A stretch of DNA of 64,000 nt, taken from assembly GCA_013407085.1 (NCBI GenBank), contig JACCGJ010000269.1, forward strand, positions 248,001 to 312,000, written 5' to 3'. Source of the DNA: Atriophallophorus winterbourni (lineage: Eukaryota; Platyhelminthes; Trematoda; Plagiorchiida; Microphallidae). The notes under the pieces are model-generated. The model searched no databases, had not been told where the DNA came from, and saw only the letters and a program-made list of their open reading frames with translations. Position 1 is the first letter of the stretch; the number at the start of each line of letters is the position of its first letter. Shown here piece after piece: positions 15,001-23,689 of the stretch. The translations under genes were made by a program, and so were the position numbers.

Positions 15001-15129
15001 TTGCCCCCAAGACGAATCGTCAATGAAATGGGTTTGGACGCGATTGATGAACCACAGTCGAACAACAACAACAACAACAATTGCTTGTCGTTGGCCGAGC
15101 GTTACGGTCTTCCGGTGGCGGAGATTTGA
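1..15129 (+). CDS. 3' portion of a multi-exon gene: MAM-like repeat, single-pass membrane protein with Gln-rich tail
   Basis: Spliced gene whose 5' end lies outside the window. Exons I can support: 1-43, 2154-2207, 2248-2344, 3141-3194, 3239-3341, 5341-5426, 5464-5569, 5960-6010, 6048-6141, 8323-8410, 8602-9231, 11093-11163 (or its copy 13051-13121) and 14113-15129 with stop TGA. Phases agree from 5960 to the stop. Upstream, several exon pairs need a missing exon between them, so the model there is incomplete. The predicted product has extracellular repeats, a transmembrane helix at about 8660-8735, an RRR stop-transfer signal and roughly 550 cytoplasmic residues rich in Q and P. The LW...W...V.L...Y plus I.VDNI...C pattern is typical of the C-terminal half of MAM domains, which are adhesion modules; the assignment is by eye. 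I do not recognise a named orthologue. The gene is probably a surface adhesion or receptor-like scaffold. Confidence 0.6.
895..1050 (-). repeat. Dispersed short repeat R1, minus copy
   Basis: Read on the minus strand it contains GAAAGCACAAGCCTGATCCA, then the CAAAGTGCCGCACAGTCAG block and the GCCCAGGCCTAGACAGATA block. The same blocks recur across the window (see 1145, 1696, 6470, 9735, 10080, 47660, 47915). R1 has no open frame. It could be a SINE or a foldback/MITE; I see no clear tRNA A/B boxes. Confidence 0.8.
1145..1470 (+). repeat. Dispersed short repeat R1, plus copies (head duplicated)
   Basis: A truncated head copy (about 1145-1225) is followed at once by a longer copy (about 1226-1470). 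The longer copy includes the distal block GTGAGACTCCAGCGTGTTTC and the AATTTAGCACGGTTTTAACC end. It faces away from the 895-1050 minus copy, so the two form inverted arms about 95 bp apart. Confidence 0.8.
1696..1925 (-). repeat. Dispersed short repeat R1, near full-length minus copy
   Basis: About 230 bp containing all R1 blocks in order on the minus strand: the GAAAGCACAAGCC head, GTGCCGCACAGTCAGAGACC, the CTAGACAGATATGAG block, GAGGCTCCAGCGTGTTTTCA, and a tail ending near TTCACATCCGTGCACATC. It defines the approximate full length of the family. Confidence 0.8.
2154..2344 (+). CDS. MAM-like exon pair, unit 1 (with 40-bp intron)
   Basis: Exon 2154-2207 follows a CATTAG acceptor, begins with the residues SC and ends in TG. 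Intron 2208-2247 (GTAGGT...TTTCCAG) is 40 bp. Exon 2248-2344 starts with T, completing a TGT cysteine codon across the junction, then reads KNILLW and ends HLDDIVTGDYK before donor GTAAGC. The layout is the same as in units 2-4. In MAM domains the LW...W...V.L...Y stretch precedes the conserved IalDDI segment. The exon preceding this pair must supply two bases and was not found. Confidence 0.5.
2517..2875 (+). repeat. Dispersed repeat R2
   Basis: Shares with 11385-11650 and 13335-13600 the block GTGAAAACC(G/A)CAAGGAATCT, then a GGCACCTCATCC-type block, then CATGGTTATATG, then GGTGTAATACTG. It contains no gene. Further copies are at 15785-15960 (+) and about 9930-10045 (-). Confidence 0.7.
3141..3341 (+). 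CDS. MAM-like exon pair, unit 2 (with 44-bp intron)
   Basis: Exon 3141-3194 follows AAAG and encodes SCVAASEDDLNDEYAVL plus a split cysteine. Intron 3195-3238 (GTAGGT...TTTCAG) is 44 bp. Exon 3239-3341 encodes 34 codons starting KNKRLWKGAS and ending SIDLEDSPGDYK, with donor GTGGGT. An in-frame TAA just upstream of 3139 forces the acceptor at 3140. This is the clearest of the units. It shares SC, AV.C, KNKRLW and DYK/DFK with unit 3. Confidence 0.6.
3630..3720 (+). repeat. Dispersed repeat R4
   Basis: The stretch from GTGTTGCTCACATCTCCCGC to GCCGTCATCAGGTTGAC is matched in inverse orientation at 53690-53790. The translation (LLTSP....HYR.LAVCRHQV) is conserved between the two copies, but neither extends into a long open frame, so I treat it as a repeat. 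Confidence 0.65.
5341..5569 (+). CDS. MAM-like exon pair, unit 3 (with 37-bp intron)
   Basis: Exon about 5341-5426 contains YRSCSTSVQGLLDSGEFAVT and ends with the first two bases of a cysteine codon. Its acceptor (CAACCAAG) is the first AG after a pyrimidine tract and is the least certain boundary. It would start in phase 0, unlike the other units. Intron 5427-5463 is 37 bp. Exon 5464-5569 encodes 35 codons starting KNKRLWTAAEDQF and ending GGGDFK. Similarity to units 2 and 4 supports coding status. Confidence 0.55.
5960..6141 (+). CDS. MAM-like exon pair, unit 4 (with 37-bp intron)
   Basis: Exon 5960-6010 follows CTCTCTGCAG and reads SCVSVQRTSDGDTAVT plus a split cysteine. Intron 6011-6047 (GTATGA...TTTCAG) is 37 bp. 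Exon 6048-6141 encodes ENKALFK...WQVAWVDLPF and ends QSDYK in phase 0. Exon 8323 then continues in phase 0, so this unit and that exon together would form a complete MAM C-terminal half immediately outside the membrane. Confidence 0.55.
6470..6640 (+). repeat. Dispersed short repeat R1, plus copy
   Basis: Contains ATGAAGGCACAAGCCTGATC, the GTACCGCACAGTCAGAGACT block and GGACTAGGCAGATATAAGAA, diverged from the other copies. It lies in the intron after MAM-like unit 4. Confidence 0.75.
8323..8410 (+). CDS. Exon for MAM-like C-terminal motif (LILEG...ICVDNI...C)
   Basis: An 88-nt exon after a long pyrimidine tract and TTTAG. It begins LILEGTIPAGYP, continues DARICVDNIT and closes with EPCS, ending in phase 1 before GTGAGT. 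MAM domains end with a (V/I).FEG...G(D)IA(L/V)DDI....C pattern, which this fits well. It joins unit 4 in phase 0 and the transmembrane exon in phase 1. It is the last extracellular module. Confidence 0.65.
8602..9231 (+). CDS. Transmembrane and proximal cytoplasmic exon
   Basis: A 630-nt exon in phase 1/1. It starts LEKASKVVTTQWTWARYFG, followed by a strongly hydrophobic stretch (about 23 residues, including IPILFIIILIW) and the basic CRRRH stop-transfer sequence. The rest is a low-complexity cytoplasmic tail rich in Gly, Met, His, Pro and Gln, containing NLWYYIGGKEIS and ending near QQYQQNQPQSIN. Donor GTGAGT follows at 9232. A lone in-frame open region continues to 9314 but has no reason to be used. 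Confidence 0.7.
9735..9925 (+). repeat. Dispersed short repeat R1, diverged plus copy
   Basis: Keeps GAGAAACTGCACGTGAGCTG, AGGTCTAGACTGATATAAGA, GAAACTCCGGCGTGTTTTCA and the TGGCAAATTAATATAGCATG end in order. The head is eroded. Confidence 0.65.
10080..10175 (-). repeat. Dispersed short repeat R1, partial minus copy
   Basis: GCAACCTGACAGTATGTTAG followed by CTATGCGGCACTTTACCTGG and GGGATTGTGCTTTCATACCA, the reverse complement of the R1 head. Confidence 0.7.
11093..11163 (+). CDS. 71-nt cytoplasmic exon, left copy
   Basis: Acceptor CCACAATAG and donor GTAAGT flank a 71-nt exon. It takes one base from 8602-9231 to give AANQMPVLMTQSVAPSAMMY plus SDPG, and ends in phase 0, ready for 14113. An identical exon lies at 13051-13121. 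Because 71 is not a multiple of three, using both copies would shift the frame and give a stop in the second copy, so only one can be used per transcript. Confidence 0.65.
11385..11650 (+). repeat. Dispersed repeat R2, copy inside the left contig end
   Basis: Contains CAGTGAAAACCACAAGGAAT, ATGCACCTCATCCCAG, AGGGTTATATGCCA and CTGGTGTAATACTGCC in the R2 order. It is present again at 13335-13600 because that segment is duplicated across the gap. Confidence 0.7.
11942..12941. other. Assembly gap of exactly 1,000 N
   Basis: A run of N of round length, so a scaffolding placeholder. Apparent open frames crossing it are artefacts. It lies in the intron region around the 71-nt exon, and the bases on either side repeat one another. 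Confidence 0.99.
12942..13889. repeat. Right contig start, repeating 10984-11941
   Basis: Begins at the first base after the N run with the same TTAACCCAAATCTTATGCTC that starts the left copy. Homology stops where the left copy runs into the gap. Two contig ends that overlap but were left unmerged because of heterozygosity would look like this. Confidence 0.9.
13051..13121 (+). CDS. 71-nt cytoplasmic exon, right copy (identical to 11093-11163)
   Basis: Identical in all 71 exon bases, and in the splice sites, to the left copy. It sits in the segment that repeats the left contig end after the N gap. It is either the same exon assembled twice from two haplotypes, or a real duplicate used as an alternative to the first copy. 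The first explanation is more likely because the two repeated segments abut the gap exactly. Confidence 0.6.
14113..15129 (+). CDS. Terminal exon: Gln/Pro-rich cytoplasmic tail with PPxY and SH3-ligand motifs
   Basis: Acceptor TTTATAG, then 338 codons to TGA at 15127-15129. It contains two polyglutamine runs near 14226-14250 and 14335-14357, encoded by mixed CAA/CAG codons, and many further Q/P clusters to about 14580. Then come a more ordinary acidic segment (TEADQQAAMAALFAATEDSE), the motif HPPPGYDEA at 14863-14889, a proline stretch PPPALPPRR near 14988-15014, and an NNNNNN run before the C-terminus. PPxY binds WW domains such as those of NEDD4-type ligases, and PxLPxR-like motifs bind SH3 domains. 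A trafficking or scaffolding tail is therefore inferred. Confidence 0.7.
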   Translation, partial: ASIAAQYNTYAPSMAQMTQAQMQQTPAAFVHPTPQPMMQQQQQQQQVPVQQHQQPFNQPQAAQMVMQPAQSPPPQQQQQQQQAVPPQSHPHQYLPQQPIIFSQPSNQPMQQRLSVIQPMIQQAPIQQQQPQQVSTPMSNSFPQQQQRPQPIAVSAPVQPNCGTVSPQPISHDGYASGAQLARVLPSQRSPVQADSLTEADQQAAMAALFAATEDSEPIFEAHRQVTNENATDRGGCGIYMEASRPRPRDDHPPPGYDEAIGLFGVRATPQPGENAALGTMAKPALLAPITTTPPPALPPRRIVNEMGLDAIDEPQSNNNNNNNCLSLAERYGLPVAEI

Positions 15130-17296
15130 TTCGTCGGTCTCGGTTGCTTGCGTAGTGTTGTTTGGTTTCTCGCTTTGAATGGTCTTGTTGTTGTTGTTCT
15201 TGCTACATCTATCTCCGTTGTCGTTTTGCGAAGCAACTCCCGACGATCGTTTATCTACTTGCAATACTTGAGCAGACAATGACATTTGGTTATGTCCTAC
15301 TCAAGCATACTTAAACTTTAGTCAACCGCTTGCTTTTCGCTTACTTGTTACTTGTTATTTTATATGCTTCCTGTTTTTAGTACGTTCAATTTTTTTCATA
15401 TCCACAATCACTGTTGTTTTGCTCAGCCATCTAGCCGTATTTCCAATTTATTCTACACCGCTTCGCTTCTGAATTTGATTTTTGCCCTTGACTTTTATAA
15501 TCTCGGTCTGCTTTATCGTTATATTTACCATTGTTATTACTCGCTGCTTTATTGTTTTAATCAATACTTTATTCAATATAGTATAAATGTAGTGCTTATT
15601 TCTTGTGGTTCTTGTGCTTGCTGAAACGGTGCGTTGAAATTATTATTGCCCGTCTTTGTGGGAAATACTTTTTTTTAAATTCACACAATGGACTTGTACA
15701 CTTTCGTCTGTTTATCAGTTCGCTGAGTCCCATTGTACGAGTGCGTATTTCTGTCTGGCAAGGATGCTCTACTCGTTCACATTAAATCCAGGTGTAAGCC
15801 TCTCTCCCATGCTTAATCGTTTACGGGTTCAATATCTTTTTAAGCCTGACCTCCACCATCTGTTTAGGATTTTGTCATGTCATGGTTTTATTGCAGTTAA
15901 ACACTAGGTACTTGCTACCGATGGAATACTGTCCTCTATGTTGATGATGATGATGATATCTCTGGCTGCTTTAGCACGAAGCGATACAGCTTATGTGAGT
16001 TCACCTACTTAAAAGTTTCCTCAGGAATGAAAGCTTATCGTGTTCTGAAAGCTTTTCTCCAGAGTGTTACTGCCTCAAGTTTATCTTGGGTTTGACCACT
16101 ATGACATTGTAACGATCGTTGTAATCCAAACGGAATAGCTGCTCACCTTTTTCTCTCCTTTCGATGAATTCGTGTAATATCCTGAGTCGATCAACAGAGA
16201 TCAGTAGACTGACGTTTAGTTACGACCGATTACTGTGAGTTTTCGTGATCATTACTCTCATGTCGGACTATCTATTTGCAAGAAACTGCGTGGGAAATTA
16301 ACTCATTTAGTCGAAGTGTGCCTTCGGGGTCTACGTGGACTGATTCGAACCTACTAGAGGTTGTCGGGTGTTAATCGATACTGACTAGAGGCTTCATGGT
16401 ACTAACGTTTTAAGTTAAATTCACCAGTCTAGATTTTCTGGGTAAATGCTGAACACAATTGAATCTGGTTTCGCGCTCAACCGAATAGCGCCTCTCGGCA
16501 ATTGGCACTAAACACCTGACTTTCTTGCAACTTTAATGTCACATTAAAGGACATTAACATTAGCACCACCTGTGAACGGTGAACAAGCGATTCACACTCG
16601 ATAAAACTTCGGATGGTAACCGTCAGTGGTAGCGTCCTTTTAAGGAAAACATTGTAGTTATTTGGCACGAAGCTTCTTCCTTCCAAATAAACTGCTTGCG
16701 TTTATTTTTTACCCCCTCGCTCTCGACTTCATTTTCAGAAATCCTCTTAAGTGGCCCTCCTTTTCCCGGTCGGTTTGAACATTCCTTTTTGATTAATCTT
16801 CACGTGTTTAGGGTCATACACCGATGCAGTACTGCCGTATGGTAAAACGGCAGTTCACAGCGCCGGGTACTTGAGGTAGAAAAGTGAATTTTTGTGAGCC
16901 TTTCTCAGTCTGTATCAATCTAGATATATACCGGTCAGATGCTTTCATCATGGACATAACTTCATTTGATTAGCAATTCCGGTTCGCAGCTAAAGGCTTC
17001 CAATTCAGCGTACACATCTAATGGTTCGTTCATACTGCTTATATGCACGGTAGGAGTCTTCGCGTTATATTGTAATGGTCGATGTGATTACATCAGACCT
17101 ATCGCGTTCTCCATTCTAACGTCTATAACGTTTTCTGATCAGTTTTCGGCATACTCGATCCATCTTTGATCACATCACCCCCCCACTTGCGTCCCGATTC
17201 ATCCCTGAGGTTAACCTTTCCAACACTAACACGTTCACCCACGAATCCCACAACACAAAAACGCCAATTGGTCAAACACACACACACGTCTAATGT
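15130..17296. other. 3' flank of the MAM-like gene; no further gene seen
   Basis: Presumed 3'UTR and intergenic DNA. It contains an R2 fragment (15785-15960) and a possible polyadenylation signal AATAAA near 16686. Open frames are short and show no recognisable domain. Confidence 0.5.
15785..15960 (+). repeat. Dispersed repeat R2, 3' part, with GAT microsatellite
   Basis: Matches the distal half of R2 (TTTTGTCATGTCATGGTTTT, GCAGTTAAACACTA, GGAATACTGTCC) and ends in a short GAT run. It sits about 650 bp downstream of the MAM-like gene stop codon. Confidence 0.65.
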
Positions 17297-17342
17297 AGAT
17301 AGATAGATAGATAGATAGATAGATTGATTGATTGATTGATTG

Positions 17343-17430
<88 letters not shown>

Positions 17431-17514
17431 CAGATAGATAGATAATAGATAGATAGATAGATAGATAAATAGATAGATGATAAATAGATGATCGATATGA
17501 TAGATAGACGATAA

Positions 17515-17546
<32 letters not shown>

Positions 17547-17848
17547 TTAGATAGATAGATAGATAGATAGGATAGATAGATAGATATAGATAGATAGGTA
17601 GATAGATAGATAGATAGTAAGATAGATAGATGGGATAGATAGATAGATGGATGGATAGATAGATAAATAGATAGCTAGATAGATAGATAGATAGAAAGAT
17701 AGATAGATAGAGTGATAGATTGATTGATTTATAGATAGATAGATAAAGCTAGATGGATAGATAGATAGTTAGATAGATAGATAGATAGTTAGTTAGATAG
17801 ATAGATTGGTTGATAGATAGATTGATTGATTGATAAATAGATATATGC
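17297..17848. repeat. (GATA)n microsatellite with GATT/GATG/GATAA interruptions
   Basis: About 550 bp of tetranucleotide repeat, mostly (GATA)n with blocks of GATT at both ends and irregular slippage in the middle. A short (CA) tract precedes it at about 17276-17286. Confidence 0.97.
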
Positions 17849-18565
17849 AAATCACTCAGCCACAACACTGATCCTCAACATTTCTGTCCCGGTTGTCACT
17901 TCGATCAGATTTGTCAGTCGATTTCGTACCAACCCGTTCAATTGAAGCCCTAACCGCGCGGTTTTTATTTGACCGACCTTGCATATTGTTCGACAGCAGC
18001 TGACGTTGTCCACCTACTCAAGCTTTCGAAGATATCGTCGCTCAAACCTTCCGAGACCTGAATTTTTACGGGTTTGCGATTGTCGTCGTCGTCGTTCGTT
18101 TCAGCGCCTCATGCTCTTGTGTTATGCTGGAAGATGCTGTTCAGCATATTTCCCGGAAGCTCATGATTAGCACTCACCGCTAACGCACTCCGCACCTCCA
18201 CAATATTTTTGGTTTTGAACGCAAAAGTTAATTGTTGTCCGCACTTATGGGTTTAAACCCCATCTCAAGAGGTCGCCATCTATCTTAGTGAGAATCTTCG
18301 AAATTCCGGGCATGTTTATGGACTACTCAAAAGCATTTACCATCATTTCTATTAAGGTGGTTTAAATTTGTGTAACTTACCACAGCCTGAGATATAAACT
18401 TAAAACCAATTTTCAGTAAATGGGACTTTGAGTAGTTCCCTTTATATAGGATTTTTAACGGATTCGTTGTGTGTGATTTATTTCTCTCGATTTTAAACTG
18501 TTTTCATTAAAGGTTCACCACTTCCTTTGCAATTGCTGCCACTCAGTTCTGGTTTTTTTTAGAAT
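17849..18565. other. Upstream region of the Rpp14-like gene; no gene seen
   Basis: Between the GATA array and the Rpp14-like ATG. Contains a short open frame at 17979-18170 without recognisable features. A 5'UTR exon may lie here, given the acceptor-like pyrimidine tract ending at 18562. Confidence 0.4.
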
Positions 18566-19072
18566 ATGGAATTCGACGTATCCATCAATTTTGGAAATCC
18601 TGCTTCGAAAAACGGTAATAATCACAAGGTCACTCGTGGTGACGTATCAAATCGAGTTTACCTTTACGCTCAGTTGTCACTGCAGCACAAAAATAAACGT
18701 GTGTTCCTCCAAAATCCAACATCCATACAGCTTTGCTTCGCAGTTCGTCGAGCTATCGATGCGATTGTGATGGACACTTTTGGCGAACTTTCCGGTCAAC
18801 CGCTGCTTTGTTACGATTTACTTTCTTGTCGAAAAGAGGTCCACTCTGACAGCAGTTATTCATGGTCGCTGATTCTCTCTACCCCCGAAATTTATTCTCC
18901 TCAGCTTATAACTGCTCTCGGCTTGATGAATGCTTCGTTTGGTGGTGGAGAATTTCTCAGCCTAGTTGTGGCGGACATGAGCAATTTGCACAAGCACGAA
19001 TTCAATCTGGCTGTGGATGTTCTTGGTGTGTACAGGACGTTGTTTGATATACCGATAAATTGTAAAAACTGA
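18566..19072 (+). CDS. Rpp14/Pop5-family ribonuclease P/MRP subunit (predicted)
   Basis: Intact 168-codon single-exon frame. The ATG at 18566 is the first in frame, with TAG two codons upstream; the TTTTTTTTAG before it could end a 5'UTR intron. The fold pattern matches Rpp14/Pop5: an opening strand RVYLYAQLSL (residues 30-39), then a helix around 54-70 leading to DTFGELSG (70-77), then YDLLSCRKE (83-91), a strand WSLILSTPE (100-108), a helix QLITALGLM (113-121) and a final strand FLSLVVADMS (130-139). Human RPP14 has a comparable AVKDLFGE segment followed by D.LTY. Such proteins help assemble the RNA-protein enzyme that trims tRNA 5' leaders. The first 28 residues and the last 20 look lineage-specific. 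A Pop5 rather than Rpp14 identity is possible. Confidence 0.6.
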   Translation: MEFDVSINFGNPASKNGNNHKVTRGDVSNRVYLYAQLSLQHKNKRVFLQNPTSIQLCFAVRRAIDAIVMDTFGELSGQPLLCYDLLSCRKEVHSDSSYSWSLILSTPEIYSPQLITALGLMNASFGGGEFLSLVVADMSNLHKHEFNLAVDVLGVYRTLFDIPINCKN

Positions 19073-19869
19073 TTTGGTCGTTCTCTTGTTTTGTTCTGTG
19101 ACATAGAGAGACGCCTAGTTATGCATAACCACATTTAAGGATTTAGCTACGGTAAATTGTAAAGCACTTATGATGTTATTTCTGGGGTGCTGCTACTATC
19201 TCTGCGGTACAAGCCGGTGAATTTTGCAACGGAATATACTGCGGCACCGATAAACGGACACGGACTGGGGGTCTGGTGAATTACCGAAATGCTTGTCTTT
19301 ACACAAGTAGTGTGCATGAAATCACAAAGCTAAAGTCAGGTCAAGTTTCAGAAAATCAGAAAATGTTCTATGTTACAATTAAGACTATAAATTATTGCAA
19401 TTTATCTCTTGATCAGTACAGAAATTTTATTTATCGTTCTCCTTGTTATCGTCACTAAGGCCTGTTGTTTAATGGAAATTTCATCCAAGACAATCAGTTT
19501 CTAGTTCTCCCTGAGGTGTTCGCTACGATCCACTGATTCTTCCAATGTCAAGCTGATAAGTCGATTTCACTCATTCCTCACATCTATTCAGCTTTCAAAA
19601 TTTACGAATGTATTCGTCCGTTTCAGCATAGCTTCGGGCTTCTAATCTTGAGCAAAGCAAATCAAGTTCAATTATTTTGTCCCAGATTATTGTCTCACAG
19701 CACCACTTCCATCCAGTGTTTGCTGTTCTTTCGTCAAGTGGGCATCCTAAAGCCATCTGTGGACACATGGCATTTCTATCCATTTGTTTGTTCCTGTTTA
19801 TCCTTAATTTAATCTGTACTTCGATTGTGGTCCCTTTTGATAGCACGTTGACTTCACTTAATCTAATTT
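19073..19869. other. 3' flank of the Rpp14-like gene; nothing else recognised
   Basis: AT-rich sequence with only short open frames. Presumably contains the 3'UTR of the Rpp14-like gene; I could not place a polyadenylation site with confidence. Confidence 0.4.
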
Positions 19870-19871
19870 AC

Positions 19872-20381
19872 TCATGATGGAACATAGGGTTGCAACGACA
19901 TCACACCAGCGGGTTGTGTATTATTCTCGGCTAAATGTTCAGCGCAATTAGTGCCTTGAGTGCCTTGAGTGTTAATACTTATCCGCTGCACAACCTCAAT
20001 CAAGACTGTGGAGCGGTCCACCTTTTGGGATCCATTCTCTCCATCCTTTGTTATTTCAACCGCCTCAGCGTGAAGTCGTTCCACATAATTTCACACCTTC
20101 AGACTTATCGCCTCCGCGTTATCCAGATCCAAAATATGACATTTGTCTCGAATGTGTTCAGCTAGGGATGAATCCCGGATCGTTGATTGCTGTTTTCCGG
20201 AATCACAAAGATGCTTCCCCATTCGGTTTCTTTGTTCGTTTATCCTGGTACTGAGATCCGTAGATTCTGTCTGGGATGCAAACTTACAGGCAACCCGTGC
20301 GCTGATTTTGTAGACAGTTCCCGTTTGCGCTGACAAACTTTGTCTGTCGAAGAATGTGTGCTTGAAATGACCCATTAGCAA
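19872..20381 (-). mobile_element. Penelope-like element fragment: GIY-YIG endonuclease end
   Basis: On the minus strand, 20381-20091 gives VYKISARVACKF, then LSTRINEQRNRMGK, SSLAEHIRDKCHI and LDLDNAE. A second frame (20084-19872) continues with ERLHAEAVEITKDG. This order (Y.I...C, .TR..EH, ALAEH....H..D..NA., ER...E...I) is the C-terminal GIY-YIG nuclease of Penelope-like retroelements. The YIGQT core is degraded to FASQTE and the frame is broken, so it is a dead fragment. I could not find its reverse transcriptase domain upstream on the minus strand. Confidence 0.6.
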
Positions 20382-23300
20382 AATACTGCTCTAACCAGTT
20401 CGTTACAAGTTTTGCTTTCACACTAGATCGGAACAGTAAACACCAATTCTTTTTTCGCCATTGTAAATAAAGAATTGCTAATGATCTGCCGCCAAACTGA
20501 TCTGTATTAATACACCCGTTGAAGAGCCAGTGTATTGCATTTAAATCTCCAAGTAATCAAACTTGAGTGGTTTTTGTCCAATTTGGCGTTCTTGCTGCAC
20601 AAACATGTCATACACAATTCAATAGGATTGGAACTTTATCAGCGACAAAGGTTTTTCTCCACCTTGAATAATTTGTCACCGTTCTCGTAATTTTCAAGCC
20701 GTTCCCGATTTTCTCAACTACCCAGCAAAAAGCTTAGTTCTTAATCGTATGACAGGAATTTTCAGAAAGTGATCCGACGAACTGCCAACATTGCTATGGA
20801 GGGAGTTTATAAGATGATGTTCTTTGAACGAATGAAGACTTCCAGCGAGATGTTTAAAGTTTGTTGTATCTTTATCTTGTTGACTACTCATCAGTATCAC
20901 GTCCTTAAAATATTCACAAATTTGATCACGGCGGTCGATAATAGAAGCACGGACATGAGTTTCACTATTGTTGGAGCTCATCAGTAGTACATATCCTCTG
21001 CCTCGGGTGGGAGTTTAATCCCATCCATCACCATTTCATTCCCACGCCCGGTGACCTGGGATAACGTCCACCGTTCGACCGATCGTAATTATGCGTTACT
21101 GAATCTTTCTCGAGACTGACACATTGTGCGGCACTTTGCCTGAATCAGGCCTCTGTGATTTCATGCATTTTACTTTTTCGTAAATTTGTGAAGAAATTAA
21201 TTTAGTTGCTGAAAATTCGTCTACACGAATAAAGTCATTTTATTCTTTTACGATAAAATATGTGTGATATATGTGAGATTTAGTATTGGTTACGTATAAG
21301 AGCCATATGGTATTTTGTGTGTAATCGATTGTACATGATGTGTTTATTAGTTAATCCGAAATATTTAATCTTTAATTGGTGTGTGGATGAAAAGCCTACG
21401 GATGTTGGGTTTAAGGTGATGCGCATCACCTAGCACGCGTAATGTCATTGGACAGTTTTGTTGCCATGTTTTCATTGGGTGTAGGCTTTCAATCAACCAT
21501 TTGTGCCACTGCATTTTTCGCTTCTAACATCCAAACCACACTTGGTCGTAGATGTGCATTTGGAGAGTATGTAATAACATTGAAACACCATATAACAAAA
21601 TCAAGAAACACTCCTAATCGCAGTCGTTTCGAGATGCCAAAAACTTTAGACCTTTATTCGCTTAGAAATTTTTCACTTGATAATGTTTCCGGAACAGCAT
21701 GTTTTTGCTTCACACTGCATAATTGAGAAGCTATTTGCTATATACGAATGTATCTTGTTTATCTGTTATGTGTCATTTCCTTCCATTACATTACAACCCA
21801 TTCCAACCCATTCGCTTCCCAATAACTAGTTTCGTTCCATGAGTTTTAATCGAACAAAATTGAAGCGTGTCCACCCTGTCAGGATGGAAGCTAATCAGTT
21901 CCATTGTAATTCGTCCATAATTAATTAACACGATTTCGGTCTGGAAAATAGTTCGTTTAAGACGCGCACAGCAGAGGGTAAATCAAGTGTTAGCATGGCA
22001 TGTTTATAATGAGGCATGGGGCGGATGAAATACGGCTGATGTAATGCTTTTTCGAGGGACAGAACATTCGGCCACAATTTAATCATCAGGATATATATAT
22101 ATATATATATATGCAGACGATGTTGTAGATGTGTGAAATGCACCAGCGAATAATGTTATTCATGAGTTATTAAATGATATGTAACAACACACGAGCAAGC
22201 AGCCCTAAGACAGCAATCACATGCCCTCGAATATTGAATTATTAGGAACATTGAGTGGTGACATTTCGAGCGAAAACCTCTTCAGAAAAAGGAGTGATTG
22301 CGCGATGTTAAACCCAAATATGGCCAGGGCTTGCATCGAAATGCTTGTCAAAACATCGACTACCAAATCAGATTGAAGTGAATACCAGCACAGACAGGTT
22401 GAGAACGTCTTTGTGCTAACGAGATTTGTCTATTAAAGACACTCGTGTTTTGTTCTTTGTCTTGTGCGTAATAAACAGTTTGAATTAAATAATTCGAAGT
22501 TAAACCTGCTTGTTTATCTACTTTGATCTGGTACTCCTGTTTTGTTGGGAATTCCTTAGAATAATTTATTGATCATCTTTTCAAGTCTCTCCGTCTAATG
22601 ACAGCATAAAGCTGGGAAACTTTGAAGCTTTTATGTGTAAAGGAAGTGATAAACCCAACAGGCTCACGCAAGAGTTTGATCGCGTCACGTTTCACGCCCT
22701 GGACTATCGAAGAGTTAACTTCGGTGCCCTGTTTAACAATAGTAATAGGCCAAGATCACTTCAATGTGCCCAGTGTGGTGATGGGTTGAATGGAAATATT
22801 TGGCAAGAAATCGCCTGACAAATTATATTAAACGGGCGACCGGAGCAGACACCCAGGGAATATTTTTGTGGGAGCGAATGAGCATTTTTGTTGAAGAACA
22901 GAGGTTCAAACCCTACCTACATGTGTTTGGGCACGTGATTGAACAGGTTGTTCATACCAACATTATTCAACAGTGGCAGACAAGCGGAACTTGTTTACCA
23001 TTCTTTCACAGTTGCAAGCGCATGCGGATCCTGATCCTATTGTCAATACCTGATGAGTGCAAACAGCACGAAATCGGTCATGGTGTGTGTGTGTGTGCGT
23101 GTGATGGAAATGCATGCATATGAGCATTTTTAAATGCATGAATGGTTTTTTGTAATGTGTGTAATCAACTGGTTCGTCAATCAGCGTTAAAATGTGTTGT
23201 GGGTATTGGAGTTGGTTAACGATTTACTCTTTGCTCTCGGGGTGTGATTACCAACGAAGTAAACTGACTGAAAACGGGAGTAGTCTTGATTAACGTTCGA

Positions 23301-23635
23301 TTGGGTGTACCACGAGATCTGGGTCACTTGCTTGAGAAACGTTAGGCCCTGACCCACACCCATTTCTGCATTTAGAATACGACACCGTAGTATAGAATAC
23401 CTCAGGCGATCATAATTGTAATGTAACAGAAATACGAATTTTCGTCATGCCGAATTAATTACATGGAAAATCGAAAAATCTCTTTAGATGGAAGACCGGA
23501 GTCAGGCAAGGATTTATCTTGCGATGAACCATCTATATCTTCTTCACTTACTGAATCACGAGCAAAATTATAGATTTTAGCAAGACTGGCATCTATTAAA
23601 TGCTCAATAAACAGCTGAGAGACTTAGAATTCGAG
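20382..23635. other. Non-coding stretch; a small R1 fragment and an (AT)n tract
   Basis: Only short unrecognised open frames. An R1 remnant (GTGCGGCACTTTGCCTGAAT) is at about 21115-21165 on the minus strand. An (AT)n tract lies at 22091-22112 and a (GT)n tract near 23080-23100. Confidence 0.5.
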
Positions 23636-23689
23636 GGCCACGTCTGTCTTTCATCTCACATACAGTCGTATGCACATCCCAATTCTAAC

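Noticed and set aside
21925..22143. Minus frame with IYIYIYI run
   Set aside because: Generated by an (AT)n tract; no other support.
22895..22915. GGTTCAAACC resembling a tRNA/SINE B box
   Set aside because: No matching A box or cloverleaf nearby; isolated match.
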